Shown here in pieces: positions 1 through 8,401 of a stretch of DNA of 64,000 bases. Within the stretch, counting starts at the first letter, position 1, and each line of letters opens with the position of its first letter. Where the stretch lies: assembly GCA_041662605.1 (NCBI GenBank), contig JBAZSD010000016.1, positions 1 through 64,000 on the forward strand. Reading direction: 5' to 3'. This DNA comes from Desulfomonilaceae bacterium (GTDB lineage: Bacteria; Desulfobacterota; Desulfomonilia; Desulfomonilales; Desulfomonilaceae). Below the pieces are notes generated by a model. That model made no database searches and was not told the origin of the DNA. It saw only the letters and a program-made list of their open reading frames with translations. A program made the position numbers and the translations under genes.

Positions 1-1745
1 AGTCGAGCGTCTATATCTGTTTGAGCCTGGATAAACGGAAAGATGAATTTGAACGTGGAGCCCATCCCCTCGCCCTCGCTCTCAACCCAGATGCGGCCGC
101 CGTGAAGCTCAACGAGTTTGCGAACCAGGGCTAATCCAAGACCGGAGCCCTGTTCCTGTCGTGAAAAGGATGAGTCCAACTGCTCGAACGCCTGAAATAT
201 TCGCTTTTGATCATCCGGTTTCACTCCGACGCCTGTATCCGAAACGCTAATCAGAATCTCTTTCCCCAGTATTTTGGCTTCCAGTTGAATTGTCCCCCCT
301 GATGGGGTGAACTTTGCCGCATTGGATAGCAGGTTCATTACGATCTGCTTGAGTCGCACATCATCAGCCTGAATCTGTCCTTCATAAAGCTGCTCAGACA
401 CTTTCAGATCAACGTTCAACCCTCTTTTCACGGCTGTTTCCCTGATCATGATCAGGCAGTGTCCCAGCAATGCGCTCAAGTCAACAGGGGACATTCTAAT
501 TTCCATTTTCCCGGATTCGACCTTGGCAAGATCCAGTATGTCGTTGATGAGTCTCAGTAGATGACGTCCCGCAGCCGCAATCTCTATGACATATCCCAAC
601 TGCTTTTCGTTGAGTTTGCCGAACAACTGGTCCCCGAGAAGATCGGAGAAACCAATAACCGCTGTCAATGGCGTCCGCAATTCATGACTCATGTTCGTGA
701 GAAACTCAGTCTTGGCTGCGCTTGCGGCCTCCGCCTGAACCCGAAGCTGGGACGCTACGGCCAGGGCAAGTTCCAGCTTACGGTTACTCATCTGTAACTC
801 CCGTTCCGCCCGTTCGCGCTCGGCAATTTCCATCTCAAGCTCTTCATTCGCCTTCAGCAGTTTGTTTGTGCGCTCTTCCACTCTAAGTTCAAGTTCATCC
901 CGAGCCCTCTTTAATTCCTCCTTGGCAAGTTTATGCTCCGTGATGTCCTGGAAGGAACCAACGACTTGTGGTTCTTCTCCCTCTTCCACTCGCATCAACC
1001 CGCGAACTTCTGTCCAAAGGTGTTTGCCGCCAATGGTTATGACTTCTGCTTCTACTGTGAATGGTTCACCCCGTTCTATGGTTTTGGTTATAGCATCCTT
1101 GAGGATGGGTCTATAAGGTGGGGTATAAAACTCCAGCCCTTCATCCAAACCTGGCTGGTACTCAGTTGGAGCTTCGATGATATCAAACACGCCCTGTGAC
1201 CAGTGGAGGCTATCAGAGAATGGATTGGCTCTCCATCCCCCTGTGCGAGCTATTTTCTCAGATTGGCGCAGAAACCGTTCACTCTCACGAAGAGCATCTT
1301 CTGATTTTTTTCTTTCTGAGATATCCCGGGTTACCCCCTGAAAACCCATGAATTGTCCAGCGCTGTCGAAAGTCGGGTCCACTACTACTTCAGTCCATAC
1401 AGTTATTCCGTCTTTCCGGATGTGTTCTACTACGAATACTTCTCTGTCTATTTCCTTGAGTTGCGCCAGTTTTGGCATTATTGCCGAATACCGGTCGCGA
1501 ACAAGTTCCTGCGACGCTGGGGACAATAAATCCTTCACAGAGCGCCCCAGAAGCTCCTGAGGTTCATAGCCAAGAAGTCTTTTGATGGAAGTAGTGACGA
1601 ACGTGAGGACCAGGTTTGGGGTAGTCTGCCAGACAACATCCTTCATGTTTTCTGTTATCAGGCGGTATTCTTCTTCGCTCCCCTGCTGCGTTTCCGTTGA
1701 TGTCTTGTGCAGAAGGTTCTCTTCAGTAGTTTCCTGAGCTGTCAT
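1..1745 (-). CDS. PAS-domain hybrid-type sensor histidine kinase, 3' end cut by window edge
   Basis: The reading frame is open from an ATG at 1745 to the left edge, so about 581 residues are visible and the extreme C-terminus is missing. Two PAS/PAC sensor domains (roughly residues 24-145 and 146-270) are followed by a coiled-coil linker. Then come a HisKA domain with the H-box MSHELRTPL (phospho-accepting His near residue 354) and a HATPase domain with the N, G1 and G2 boxes (NLLSNAAKF, DTGVGV, GSGLGLALVRKLVELHGG). No transmembrane segment is seen, so this is probably a cytoplasmic sensor. The frame stays open past the ATPase domain into the edge, so a receiver domain could follow. Family assignment is secure; the signal and the partner regulator are unknown. 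Confidence 0.9.
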   Translation of the reverse strand, partial: MTAQETTEENLLHKTSTETQQGSEEEYRLITENMKDVVWQTTPNLVLTFVTTSIKRLLGYEPQELLGRSVKDLLSPASQELVRDRYSAIMPKLAQLKEIDREVFVVEHIRKDGITVWTEVVVDPTFDSAGQFMGFQGVTRDISERKKSEDALRESERFLRQSEKIARTGGWRANPFSDSLHWSQGVFDIIEAPTEYQPGLDEGLEFYTPPYRPILKDAITKTIERGEPFTVEAEVITIGGKHLWTEVRGLMRVEEGEEPQVVGSFQDITEHKLAKEELKRARDELELRVEERTNKLLKANEELEMEIAERERAERELQMSNRKLELALAVASQLRVQAEAASAAKTEFLTNMSHELRTPLTAVIGFSDLLGDQLFGKLNEKQLGYVIEIAAAGRHLLRLINDILDLAKVESGKMEIRMSPVDLSALLGHCLIMIRETAVKRGLNVDLKVSEQLYEGQIQADDVRLKQIVMNLLSNAAKFTPSGGTIQLEAKILGKEILISVSDTGVGVKPDDQKRIFQAFEQLDSSFSRQEQGSGLGLALVRKLVELHGGRIWVESEGEGMGSTFKFIFPFIQAQTDIDAR

Positions 1746-1931
1746 GGACTATATCCTTATTGTTGTTCCCACAGCAAGACAGGCGGCTCTTTCCAAACAC
1801 TTACGGGGGGAAACATTATCGAGTTTAGCTTGTCCGGAGTCTCGACTCATTGTATTGTTTCGGACAATCCTCGTAAAGAAATTGTTTTTTTACCGATTCT
1901 TGTCCAGGTAGCCAGGTTTCTTAAGGCGCTA

Positions 1932-2645
1932 ATGAAGATTGAGAACGATCAAATTATCGTCGGCGATATCACCATAGATGTCATCAAAAAGGACATCAAG
2001 AATCTTCGCCTAAGATTTTACCATCCCACCGGCAAAGTCCGAATTGCCGCTCCCTTGAAAATCAACGACGATACGATCAGATCGTTTTGCATTTCAAAAC
2101 TTGGCTGGATCAAGAAACAGCAATTAAAGCGTGATGGTCGGGAAGACCAATCCAGGAGTGAGTTTGTATCGGGAGAAGGGCATTATTTTTTTGGAAAGCG
2201 ACATTTATTGACAGTCTTTACCCGGAACGCGGCCCCACGAGCCGAATTGCATGGCGATACCTGTATTTATCTCCATGTTAGACCTGGGAGTACACTGGAG
2301 CAACGCGAAAAGGTAATGACAAAATGGTACCGTTTGAAACTACAAGAGAGCATCCCCCCCTTAATTGAAAAATGGCAAAGCGTGACAGGGGTTTCGGCGG
2401 ACAACTGGCGGATAAAGAAAATGAAAACCCGGTGGGGCACTTGTAATCGAAAAGCCAGACGTATTTGGCTTAATCTTGAATTGGCTAAAAGACCCATGGA
2501 TTGCCTGGAATTTATTATCGTACATGAATTGACGCATCTAATTGAGCGGCGTCACAACGACCGCTTTAAAGCCTATATGGACCATTTTATGCCTCTTTGG
2601 CGAGTTTACAGGGATGAACTGGATAACGTATCAATTCCAGTTTGA
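1932..2645 (+). CDS. YgjP-like (DUF45) zinc-dependent hydrolase
   Basis: A protein of about 237 residues of the YgjP/SprT-like M48 superfamily. The C-terminal half has the family hallmark RWGTC and then HELTH (His198, Glu199, His202), followed by RRHNDRF, consistent with a bound metal ion. The frame is open upstream to 1707, but that stretch does not look like the family. The ATG at 1932 gives the usual family N-terminus and length, so I chose it. The gene is divergent from the histidine kinase, whose start lies within the upstream frame. E. coli YgjP is reported to hydrolyse UTP; whether that applies here is not shown by sequence. Confidence 0.85.
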   Translation: MKIENDQIIVGDITIDVIKKDIKNLRLRFYHPTGKVRIAAPLKINDDTIRSFCISKLGWIKKQQLKRDGREDQSRSEFVSGEGHYFFGKRHLLTVFTRNAAPRAELHGDTCIYLHVRPGSTLEQREKVMTKWYRLKLQESIPPLIEKWQSVTGVSADNWRIKKMKTRWGTCNRKARRIWLNLELAKRPMDCLEFIIVHELTHLIERRHNDRFKAYMDHFMPLWRVYRDELDNVSIPV

Positions 2646-2880
2646 ATCCTTTTGTTCTTTTTCGCGTCCTATTTTTCAAAATCTATGCTTGTTCGCCGTG
2701 AGAGCGATTTAGAATTCATGTCGGCGGATAAGCGTGGCGCTTTGAATGTATGAGATTAGTCTGGTTTAATTTGCAAATGATTAAAAGAGAGAACCAGAGT
2801 CATAAAGCAAAAATCTAATATCCGCATGTGCTTAGCGGTTCCTTCAGCCAATGATAGCAAGTGGTTGAGGTAAGGAGAAA
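2646..2880. other. intergenic region without a recognisable gene
   Basis: 235 bases with no convincing ORF or RNA. A strong Shine-Dalgarno (gaggtaaggag) sits just before the next gene at 2881. No clear sigma-70 or sigma-54 promoter could be assigned. Confidence 0.5.
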
Positions 2881-3237
2881 ATGGAAATGAGAACTATAGA
2901 TCCAATATTTACGGCAGGCATAGCCGTTGTTGTAGTACTGGGAATGATTGTTCCGAACATTGCTCTCGCTGCGCCGGACTCACTGGTATCCACTCTTGGT
3001 CCCTTAGGAGGATCAGTTCTGCCTGTTTTCCATGGCGGCGGCCATGGTGGTGGGCATGGGGGAGGTTACGGTTTTCATAAAGGTTTTTATGGCCATGGTC
3101 GTGGATTCTATGGGGGTTGGGGATCGCCGGGCTATTACGTTGCCCCTGATGATTCCGGAACATATCAGAATGGAAACCAGACATGTGTTTGGAATGGATA
3201 CAAATGGCGATGTTACGATCAATCAACTTCTTTTTAA
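2881..3237 (+). CDS. small exported Gly/His-rich protein
   Basis: 118 residues. A hydrophobic stretch at residues 10-30 ending in ALA gives a probable Sec signal peptide. The mature part holds a run of H-G-G-G units and further GFYGHGRGFYGG motifs. It ends with a two-cysteine tail (NQTCVWNGYKWRCYD) of the kind seen at the end of many small secreted proteobacterial proteins. The His-rich run suggests metal binding, but no function is known to me. The start is supported by the Shine-Dalgarno GGTAAGGAG. A strong hairpin follows the gene, so it is probably monocistronic. Confidence 0.75.
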   Translation: MEMRTIDPIFTAGIAVVVVLGMIVPNIALAAPDSLVSTLGPLGGSVLPVFHGGGHGGGHGGGYGFHKGFYGHGRGFYGGWGSPGYYVAPDDSGTYQNGNQTCVWNGYKWRCYDQSTSF

Positions 3238-3303
3238 CCTGGATTCACTATTGTGGATACACTAGGACAAGAGGAAACATAAAAATATATGAACATTATG
3301 ATT

Positions 3304-3333
3304 GGGCGGCAGTTTAAAGATGTGCTGCCGCCC
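3304..3333 (+). terminator. GC-rich stem-loop after the Gly/His-rich gene
   Basis: GGGCGGCAG (3304-3312) pairs perfectly with CTGCCGCCC (3325-3333) across a 12-base loop. A T-rich stretch follows. It lies 67 bases after the stop codon and is a likely intrinsic terminator. Confidence 0.7.
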
Positions 3334-3502
3334 TGCGAATTTCTTTTCGCTCGCCCAAGAACCATACTGAACTAGATTCAATGAAGACTCCCAAAAAAAA
3401 TAACAAGACCGATCAATAATTATAGATTAAATTGACCCAGACGTTGGTCGTTATAAACGGCGCTACTGGACTAAACTCTTAAATCACCGAAGGAGGGCGA
3501 CA

Positions 3503-4342
3503 ATGAAAAGAAACATCTGCTTTCTGTTCTCTTTTTTGATCATCTTGCTATCTCTAGCCGGTCTTTCACAGGCCTCTGAACAGCAATTGATAGCTGATAT
3601 CGTCTCGGCTCATGAAGCGGTAAAGACCATTCCCCTGCCATCATCAGTATTGGGAAATCTAACTGAGCAAAAAGCCTATGCTTTACAGAAGCAGATGGCT
3701 GACAAAGTTCTGAGCAAAGGCGACAAAATAGGTGGTTATAAAGCCGGCTTGACCTCAAGCGCCCTTCAGCAACGTTTCGGCCTTTCATCGCCTGTTTTCG
3801 GCCCGATGTTCAAAAGTGGGGAACTTGGCCCCGACGCGGTTGTGGATATCAAAAGTTTTACCAGACCGTTTATAGAGACTGAAATAGGTTATGTCGCAGG
3901 GGAAAAAATCGATCGGCCGGTCAAGGACGTAGATTCCCTCAAAAAAATGATCAAAGCGGTTTTCCCAGCTATCGAATTACCCGATATCAGGTTTGCGGAG
4001 ATGAAAGATTTGAAAGGCGTAGATTTGATAGTCGACGCTGTTTCTTCCTCCAAGTATATCGTTGGTAAGCCGCTGCCAGTGGACAAGGTTTCGGTGGATA
4101 AGGTGAAGGTATCGCTGATGATGGACGGGAAAGTCGTGAACGAAGGAAAGGCTGCGGACGTCATGGGCGACCAATGGAAAGCGTTGCTCTGGCTTGTTAA
4201 TGAAGCGACTGCCCACGGTTGGTCCATAGAACCGGGACAGGTTTTGATTACCGGGGCCATGGGAAACATGATTCCCGGAAAGCCGGGTAAATATGAGGGA
4301 GACTGGGGAGCGCTCGGGAAGCTTTCCTGGACTATGAAATAA
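3503..4342 (+). CDS. exported 2-keto-4-pentenoate hydratase-like protein
   Basis: 279 residues, related to the 2-oxopent-4-enoate hydratase / oxalocrotonate decarboxylase (MhpD/DmpE/DmpH) branch of the FAH superfamily. The family supplies acidic residues for a divalent metal; here ETEIGYV near residue 130 and the C-terminal GQVLITGAMG region fit the fold. Unlike ordinary family members, it begins with a clear Sec signal peptide (residues 1-24, ending SQAS). The start is supported by a strong Shine-Dalgarno (GAAGGAGG). The gene stands alone between hairpins. Enzyme activity outside the cytoplasm is unusual for this family, so the substrate is uncertain. Confidence 0.8.
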   Translation: MKRNICFLFSFLIILLSLAGLSQASEQQLIADIVSAHEAVKTIPLPSSVLGNLTEQKAYALQKQMADKVLSKGDKIGGYKAGLTSSALQQRFGLSSPVFGPMFKSGELGPDAVVDIKSFTRPFIETEIGYVAGEKIDRPVKDVDSLKKMIKAVFPAIELPDIRFAEMKDLKGVDLIVDAVSSSKYIVGKPLPVDKVSVDKVKVSLMMDGKVVNEGKAADVMGDQWKALLWLVNEATAHGWSIEPGQVLITGAMGNMIPGKPGKYEGDWGALGKLSWTMK

Positions 4343-4352
4343 ATACTGTCAT

Positions 4353-4376
4353 GGGCCGGCTCTTTCAAACCGGCCC
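4353..4376. terminator. stem-loop between convergent genes
   Basis: GGGCCGG (4353-4359) pairs with CCGGCCC (4370-4376) with a 10-base loop. It lies between the convergent hydratase-like and porin-like genes and could end transcription from either side, though the T-tract is weak. Confidence 0.55.
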
Positions 4377-4432
4377 CTACTTGTTCCTGTTTTCATTGGC
4401 GCCATCGGTATATTTGGCCAACGTCGGGAATG

Positions 4433-6112
4433 TCATAGACGGGCGTCGAGATACAATTCGAATCCAAATATGGGGGCGATGGTCCTGTTCGGGTTGGTTC
4501 CAAAATTGTTGGTCGAAGATGGATTGTCCCAGTTTGAGACAGACTTGTCCACGCAGGCGTAATTGAACCACTTCCCGGGCTGCCAATATGCCCCGCGAGC
4601 ATAAAGGCGCCAATTTTCAAGTAGCTTCCAGACGATGCCCGCATTGAATTCCCAACCAAGATCCCTGTCTGGAATGGCAGGCGCTGGATAATCATAACTA
4701 CCTGGTTGATTGAAGGCCACGTAACCGAATCGAGTATAAACAGAGAGAGTATTGTCATAGGTAGAATCAGGCTTGACGTAGCCCAAACCATATCCGTAAG
4801 AGGAACGATACGCCTTCATGACACTCGCCATTACATCCAGGTTGCTTGCGACCATGTAGTCGAGTCTGACTGCGGCCACATCTGAAGCGGACATGTCCCT
4901 GTACGAATTGACGCCCGCCATATAGTATTTACCCATGAGCACACTATACGGATAGAATACCGCATAAGCGCTCCTCTCGGGGTCCTGGATGAATGGTTGT
5001 TTATCTATGAGAATACCGTGTCTTCTGTCAGGGCCAGGCATGTGGGCAAACAGAAAACTCGCCTTTGCCGGACCTGAATAAGCGCCGAATTCCGCCATGT
5101 ATCGCCACGATTCGATATAGGGAGGTAAATCATTCAAAAGAGGATCCATGTCATAATCAGGCCCGGGAAAACTCCCATCCTCCGCGTTTTGGTATTTTAT
5201 CGTTCGATAATACCAATCAGCTTCCGTGTTAAAGAAAAGCCTTCCGTTGTTGAATTTCAAATACAACCAGCCTTCTGTAGCGCTCGTGTTACGTGGCGAA
5301 TAGGACTTTCGCGCTGAAACTGACTGTTTCGATTCGGGACCTTCATGAAAAGCGAAATAGAAACCGCCCAGGCCAGTGTCAATGGTCCCCGCCGCATACC
5401 TTAAATACCCCAACACATGAGTCGATCGTGCGGCGTTTTGATCCTCGATATTCCAGTAATCCTTACCACCCAGTCGCCATGGGTAAAAACCCGCCCCAAT
5501 TGTGAAAGGCCCCCAATAACTTTCCAACTGAAATATTTCCACTGTCCTGCGTCCACTTTCAAAAATCTCTTCGGCCGTTTCAGCGCTGCTGAATTGTAGC
5601 CCGAGCCCTTGCTGGAAGCCTCGCCTGCCGTAATAGAGTTTCCCAAGCGGGGTATCAACTGTAGCCCACAGCCTGGTCCAACGCCCGTAGGAAATAACAT
5701 TCTCCAGATCGGGATCCTGTATGGCCGCCAGGTTGTTTGTGATATCGGAAGCTATCCTGTACGTGCCGCGGATCTCTACCGCCTTGTTGAGTTTCAACAC
5801 AGGAAATATGGAAAAACGACTGAAAGAAGTTTCGGCAGTGGTTCCTGATATCATTTTCCTCTGAAACCATCCGTTGAGTGGCGCCAGGTCCCCTTTCCTG
5901 AAACTATTATCTATATTGAAAGCGCCGAAGAATCCATTAGAACCGGCCTGAGAAGCGTAGACATAGCGAAAACTCAACAGGGCTGACTCAATGTTGAATT
6001 CCCAGGCCAGGCACAAACTGGGAACACACAGAAGCGATGAAGTGATGAGCGCTCTAAAGAGATGAAGAGTTTTTCTCACAAAAACCCCAGATTGAGACCG
6101 GACGAGTTTCAA
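4433..6112 (-). CDS. porin-like outer-membrane beta-barrel protein (paralogue A)
   Basis: Up to 559 residues, dominated by alternating aromatic/polar beta-strand patterns. An N-terminal hydrophobic segment ends in SLCLAW, a probable signal peptide. I do not recognise a named family. It is clearly homologous to the protein at 62486-64000. Shared blocks include PGPDRR-x-GILID-x-QP, LGWEFNAG/LGWEINAG, YWQPG-x-WFNYACVDK, and a matching PLGKLYYGRRGF/PWGIVVFGKRPF segment. The longest frame starts at a TTG (6112). A GTG at 6079 would give a more ordinary 25-residue signal peptide, and neither start has a strong ribosome-binding site. A role as a general or substrate-specific porin is inference. Confidence 0.75.
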   Translation of the reverse strand: MKLVRSQSGVFVRKTLHLFRALITSSLLCVPSLCLAWEFNIESALLSFRYVYASQAGSNGFFGAFNIDNSFRKGDLAPLNGWFQRKMISGTTAETSFSRFSIFPVLKLNKAVEIRGTYRIASDITNNLAAIQDPDLENVISYGRWTRLWATVDTPLGKLYYGRRGFQQGLGLQFSSAETAEEIFESGRRTVEIFQLESYWGPFTIGAGFYPWRLGGKDYWNIEDQNAARSTHVLGYLRYAAGTIDTGLGGFYFAFHEGPESKQSVSARKSYSPRNTSATEGWLYLKFNNGRLFFNTEADWYYRTIKYQNAEDGSFPGPDYDMDPLLNDLPPYIESWRYMAEFGAYSGPAKASFLFAHMPGPDRRHGILIDKQPFIQDPERSAYAVFYPYSVLMGKYYMAGVNSYRDMSASDVAAVRLDYMVASNLDVMASVMKAYRSSYGYGLGYVKPDSTYDNTLSVYTRFGYVAFNQPGSYDYPAPAIPDRDLGWEFNAGIVWKLLENWRLYARGAYWQPGKWFNYACVDKSVSNWDNPSSTNNFGTNPNRTIAPIFGFELYLDARL

Positions 6113-6435
6113 TAAATTAGAATTGATTCCAAATATACACGAAAAGACTTTTTATTCTATGATAGAGTGACTAAAGCGACGTCATGCTGGTGAAATGGTC
6201 GTTCATACATGGTCGCGCTGAGATTCGTCGCATGTCCAAAAACTTGTTTACTGGTAAGAAATTAAAGTCTATCATTTATTCAAAATCGGAATCAAAAACA
6301 TTTGGTGTTTTTTGGCATACCAATTGCTAATCAAATAAGGGGGCTATCGGAGAAATGAATAGAGGTAATAACGCTGACTTCGTATTCTGGTTCCGGGCGT
6401 CCCCGGTGATTTCTTTCCTGGCAGGGAGGTAAAAT
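6113..6435. other. intergenic region between divergent genes
   Basis: 323 bases between the divergently transcribed porin-like gene and the CBS-ACT gene, so it should hold promoters for both. The only open structure I see is a possible 25-codon reading frame at 6355-6432. Confidence 0.5.
6355..6432 (+). CDS. possible 25-codon upstream ORF
   Basis: ATG at 6355 to TAA at 6430-6432 gives a 25-residue peptide starting MNRGNNADF. Its stop codon overlaps the GGGAGGT ribosome-binding site of the CBS-ACT gene, so it could couple translation. Its own Shine-Dalgarno (CGGAG) is only two bases from the ATG, which argues against efficient translation. Speculative. Confidence 0.2.
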   Translation: MNRGNNADFVFWFRASPVISFLAGR

Positions 6436-7116
6436 ATGCTGGTCAAAGACTGGATGAGTACAAAAGTGGTAACTATAAATGCGAACGATTCAATGCAGCA
6501 AGCTATAAATTTATTGATGGAACATGATGTCAGCATGATGCCGGTTCTTGAAGATGGCAAACTGGTCGGTATTGTTACGGATCGCGATATCAAGCGGGCG
6601 TCGCCTTCCGACGCTGTCATGCTCGATATTCAGAGGATCCTGTATCTGTTGTCAAAACTCGAAGTGGGCGCCATCATGAGCAGGCATCCCGTGACCTTAT
6701 CCATGGACCTGACCATGGAAGAGGCGGCGGAGATATTACTCAATCACAAAATTTCCGGGGCTCCCGTTGTGGACGCAACTGGTGAACTTAAAGGAATAAT
6801 TACCAAGAGTGACATGTTTAGGGCCTTGATGTCTTTGAGCGGTCTCGCACACAGAGGCGTTCTTTTCGGATTTATTTTGGAAGATAAACCTGGATCGATC
6901 AAGGAAGTTACTGATGTGATTCGAAGTTACAACGCCCGACTGGTAAGCATTCTGAGTTCATACGACATGGCCCCGGAAGGCTATCGCCAAGTCTACATAC
7001 GGGCGTTTAACATTGACCGTGAAAAACTTGGTAGCCTTACCGAAGAATTGAAACAGAAAGCTAAAATGCTGTACATGGTTGATCATAAGGAAAATGTTAG
7101 AGAGATCTATTACTAG
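6436..7116 (+). CDS. CBS-pair plus ACT domain protein (AcuB-like)
   Basis: 226 residues. Two CBS motifs occupy residues 1-60 and 75-135 (starts MLVKDWMSTKVVTI and VGAIMSRHPVTLS; ends GIVTDRDIKRA and GIITKSDMFRAL). An ACT-like regulatory domain follows from about residue 145 (FILEDKPGSIKEVTDVI). CBS pairs bind adenosyl nucleotides and ACT domains bind amino acids or similar ligands, so this is a cytosolic ligand sensor rather than an enzyme. The start has an ideal Shine-Dalgarno (GGGAGGTAAAAT). The target it regulates is unknown. Confidence 0.88.
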   Translation: MLVKDWMSTKVVTINANDSMQQAINLLMEHDVSMMPVLEDGKLVGIVTDRDIKRASPSDAVMLDIQRILYLLSKLEVGAIMSRHPVTLSMDLTMEEAAEILLNHKISGAPVVDATGELKGIITKSDMFRALMSLSGLAHRGVLFGFILEDKPGSIKEVTDVIRSYNARLVSILSSYDMAPEGYRQVYIRAFNIDREKLGSLTEELKQKAKMLYMVDHKENVREIYY

Positions 7117-7173
7117 AATTAATGTTCTTGACTGGGTTCCAACAACCCGTCTTTCGCCAATTCGGAGATACCC

Positions 7174-7686
7174 ATGAAGGAAAGAATCCATTTGGCTCTT
7201 GGTGATTTGACCAGGTTTTCGGTCGACGCGATTGTGAACGCTGCAAACAATAGTCTTTTGGGCGGAGGGGGAGTAGACGGAGCTATACATCGGGCTTTGG
7301 GCCCCCAATTGGTCGATGAGTGCAGGACTTTGGGAGGTTGCGAAACCGGGGACGCAAAAATCACCAGGGGTTATAATTTACCAGCCCGTCATGTGATTCA
7401 CACTGTCGGGCCCATCTATCGTGGAGGGGGGTCAGGAGAAGCCGAAAAGCTGAGGAGCTGTTACCGGAGATGTTTTGAGGTGGCGGCGCAAAATGGCCTC
7501 CACTCTCTGGCTTTCCCTTCTATAAGCACAGGGGTTTATAGCTATCCAATAAATGAGGCTTGTGAAATCGCTCTGCAAACATCCATGGACCAACTGAAAC
7601 GCTTCCCTGAGATCGAACGAGCTGTTTTCGTATCATTCTCAGGTCGCGATCTAATGGTATACGCAAAACAACTTGCGGGTCTTTAG
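7174..7686 (+). CDS. macrodomain protein (O-acetyl-ADP-ribose deacetylase-like)
   Basis: 170 residues covering one complete macrodomain of the YmdB type. Visible hallmarks are DAIVNAANNSLLGGGGVDGAIH near residues 18-39, ARHVIHTVGP near 70, and the SISTGVYSYP phosphate-binding loop near 117. Such proteins bind ADP-ribose and many hydrolyse O-acetyl-ADP-ribose or ADP-ribosylated targets in the cytosol. The length matches the family and the ATG at 7174 gives the usual start. It lies 57 bases after the CBS-ACT gene on the same strand, so co-transcription is possible. Confidence 0.92.
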   Translation: MKERIHLALGDLTRFSVDAIVNAANNSLLGGGGVDGAIHRALGPQLVDECRTLGGCETGDAKITRGYNLPARHVIHTVGPIYRGGGSGEAEKLRSCYRRCFEVAAQNGLHSLAFPSISTGVYSYPINEACEIALQTSMDQLKRFPEIERAVFVSFSGRDLMVYAKQLAGL

Positions 7687-7726
7687 CGGCCCAGGCCCGG
7701 AATCTCTGGGATTTTACGATTCGTTT

Positions 7727-8353
7727 TTATTGTGGCCACATTTGAACGCTGACAAAAATCATCACACCGAACGCGGCTATAATTGCGCCTGATATCTTGT
7801 TGAGCACGAGGATGCCGGTCGTGTCAAGTTTGCCATGGCAAAAGCTTACCATGCCACTCAATATGACCCACCACAGGCATGATCCGCTGAAAACTCCCAA
7901 TACCAACGTCGCAGTCGAATAGTATTCCCCAGGAATGACGACAACACCCGCCGCGGCGAAAATGGCGGCAAAGGACAGAATAGTTAGTGGGTTGGTCAGC
8001 GTCAGGAAGAGAGTTGATAGATAGTCGTGAAGTATGTTCTCTTCGGCGCCTTTGGTAGCTCTTTCCCTTGGTTTTGAGAAAAAGATCCTGCCCCCCAGAT
8101 AGCAAAGGAAAGCCCCTCCCATCAATCGAAGAACAATTGAATGTCTAACAAGAAAATTGGATAAAAGTGTTATTCCGAAACCGGCAATAGCTCCATAGAT
8201 AGCGTCGGCGGTCGCTGCTCCCAGTCCCGAGACCAAACCGACCATCCTGCCTCGGGTCAAAGTCCTCCTGATGAGCAACAGTCCGATCGGGCCGACGGGA
8301 ATAGCAAGAGAGAAACCTATTATCAGGCCGTTAATATAGTAATTTACGGGCAT
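7727..8353 (-). CDS. LysE/RhtB family amino-acid exporter
   Basis: 208 residues with about six hydrophobic segments. The N-terminal GFSLAIPVGPIGLLLIRRTL matches the conserved LysE/RhtB first helix (PGP-like motif), followed by GAATADAIYGAIAGFG. These inner-membrane proteins export amino acids or related metabolites. The substrate cannot be read from sequence. The gene converges on the macrodomain gene. Confidence 0.88.
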   Translation of the reverse strand: MPVNYYINGLIIGFSLAIPVGPIGLLLIRRTLTRGRMVGLVSGLGAATADAIYGAIAGFGITLLSNFLVRHSIVLRLMGGAFLCYLGGRIFFSKPRERATKGAEENILHDYLSTLFLTLTNPLTILSFAAIFAAAGVVVIPGEYYSTATLVLGVFSGSCLWWVILSGMVSFCHGKLDTTGILVLNKISGAIIAAFGVMIFVSVQMWPQ

Positions 8354-8401
8354 AAACTGTCGGGCTCATGAAAACAGAACACCCGGGCCCTTATAGACAT
8401 C

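Noticed and set aside
2768..2785. Possible sigma-54 promoter (TGG...TTGC) upstream of the Gly/His-rich gene
   Set aside because: The GG and GC elements are two bases too close together for a -24/-12 promoter.
3030..3075. Short tandem DNA repeat (GGCGGCCATGGTGGTGGGCAT)
   Set aside because: It is the coding sequence of the H-G-G-G run, not a CRISPR or regulatory repeat.
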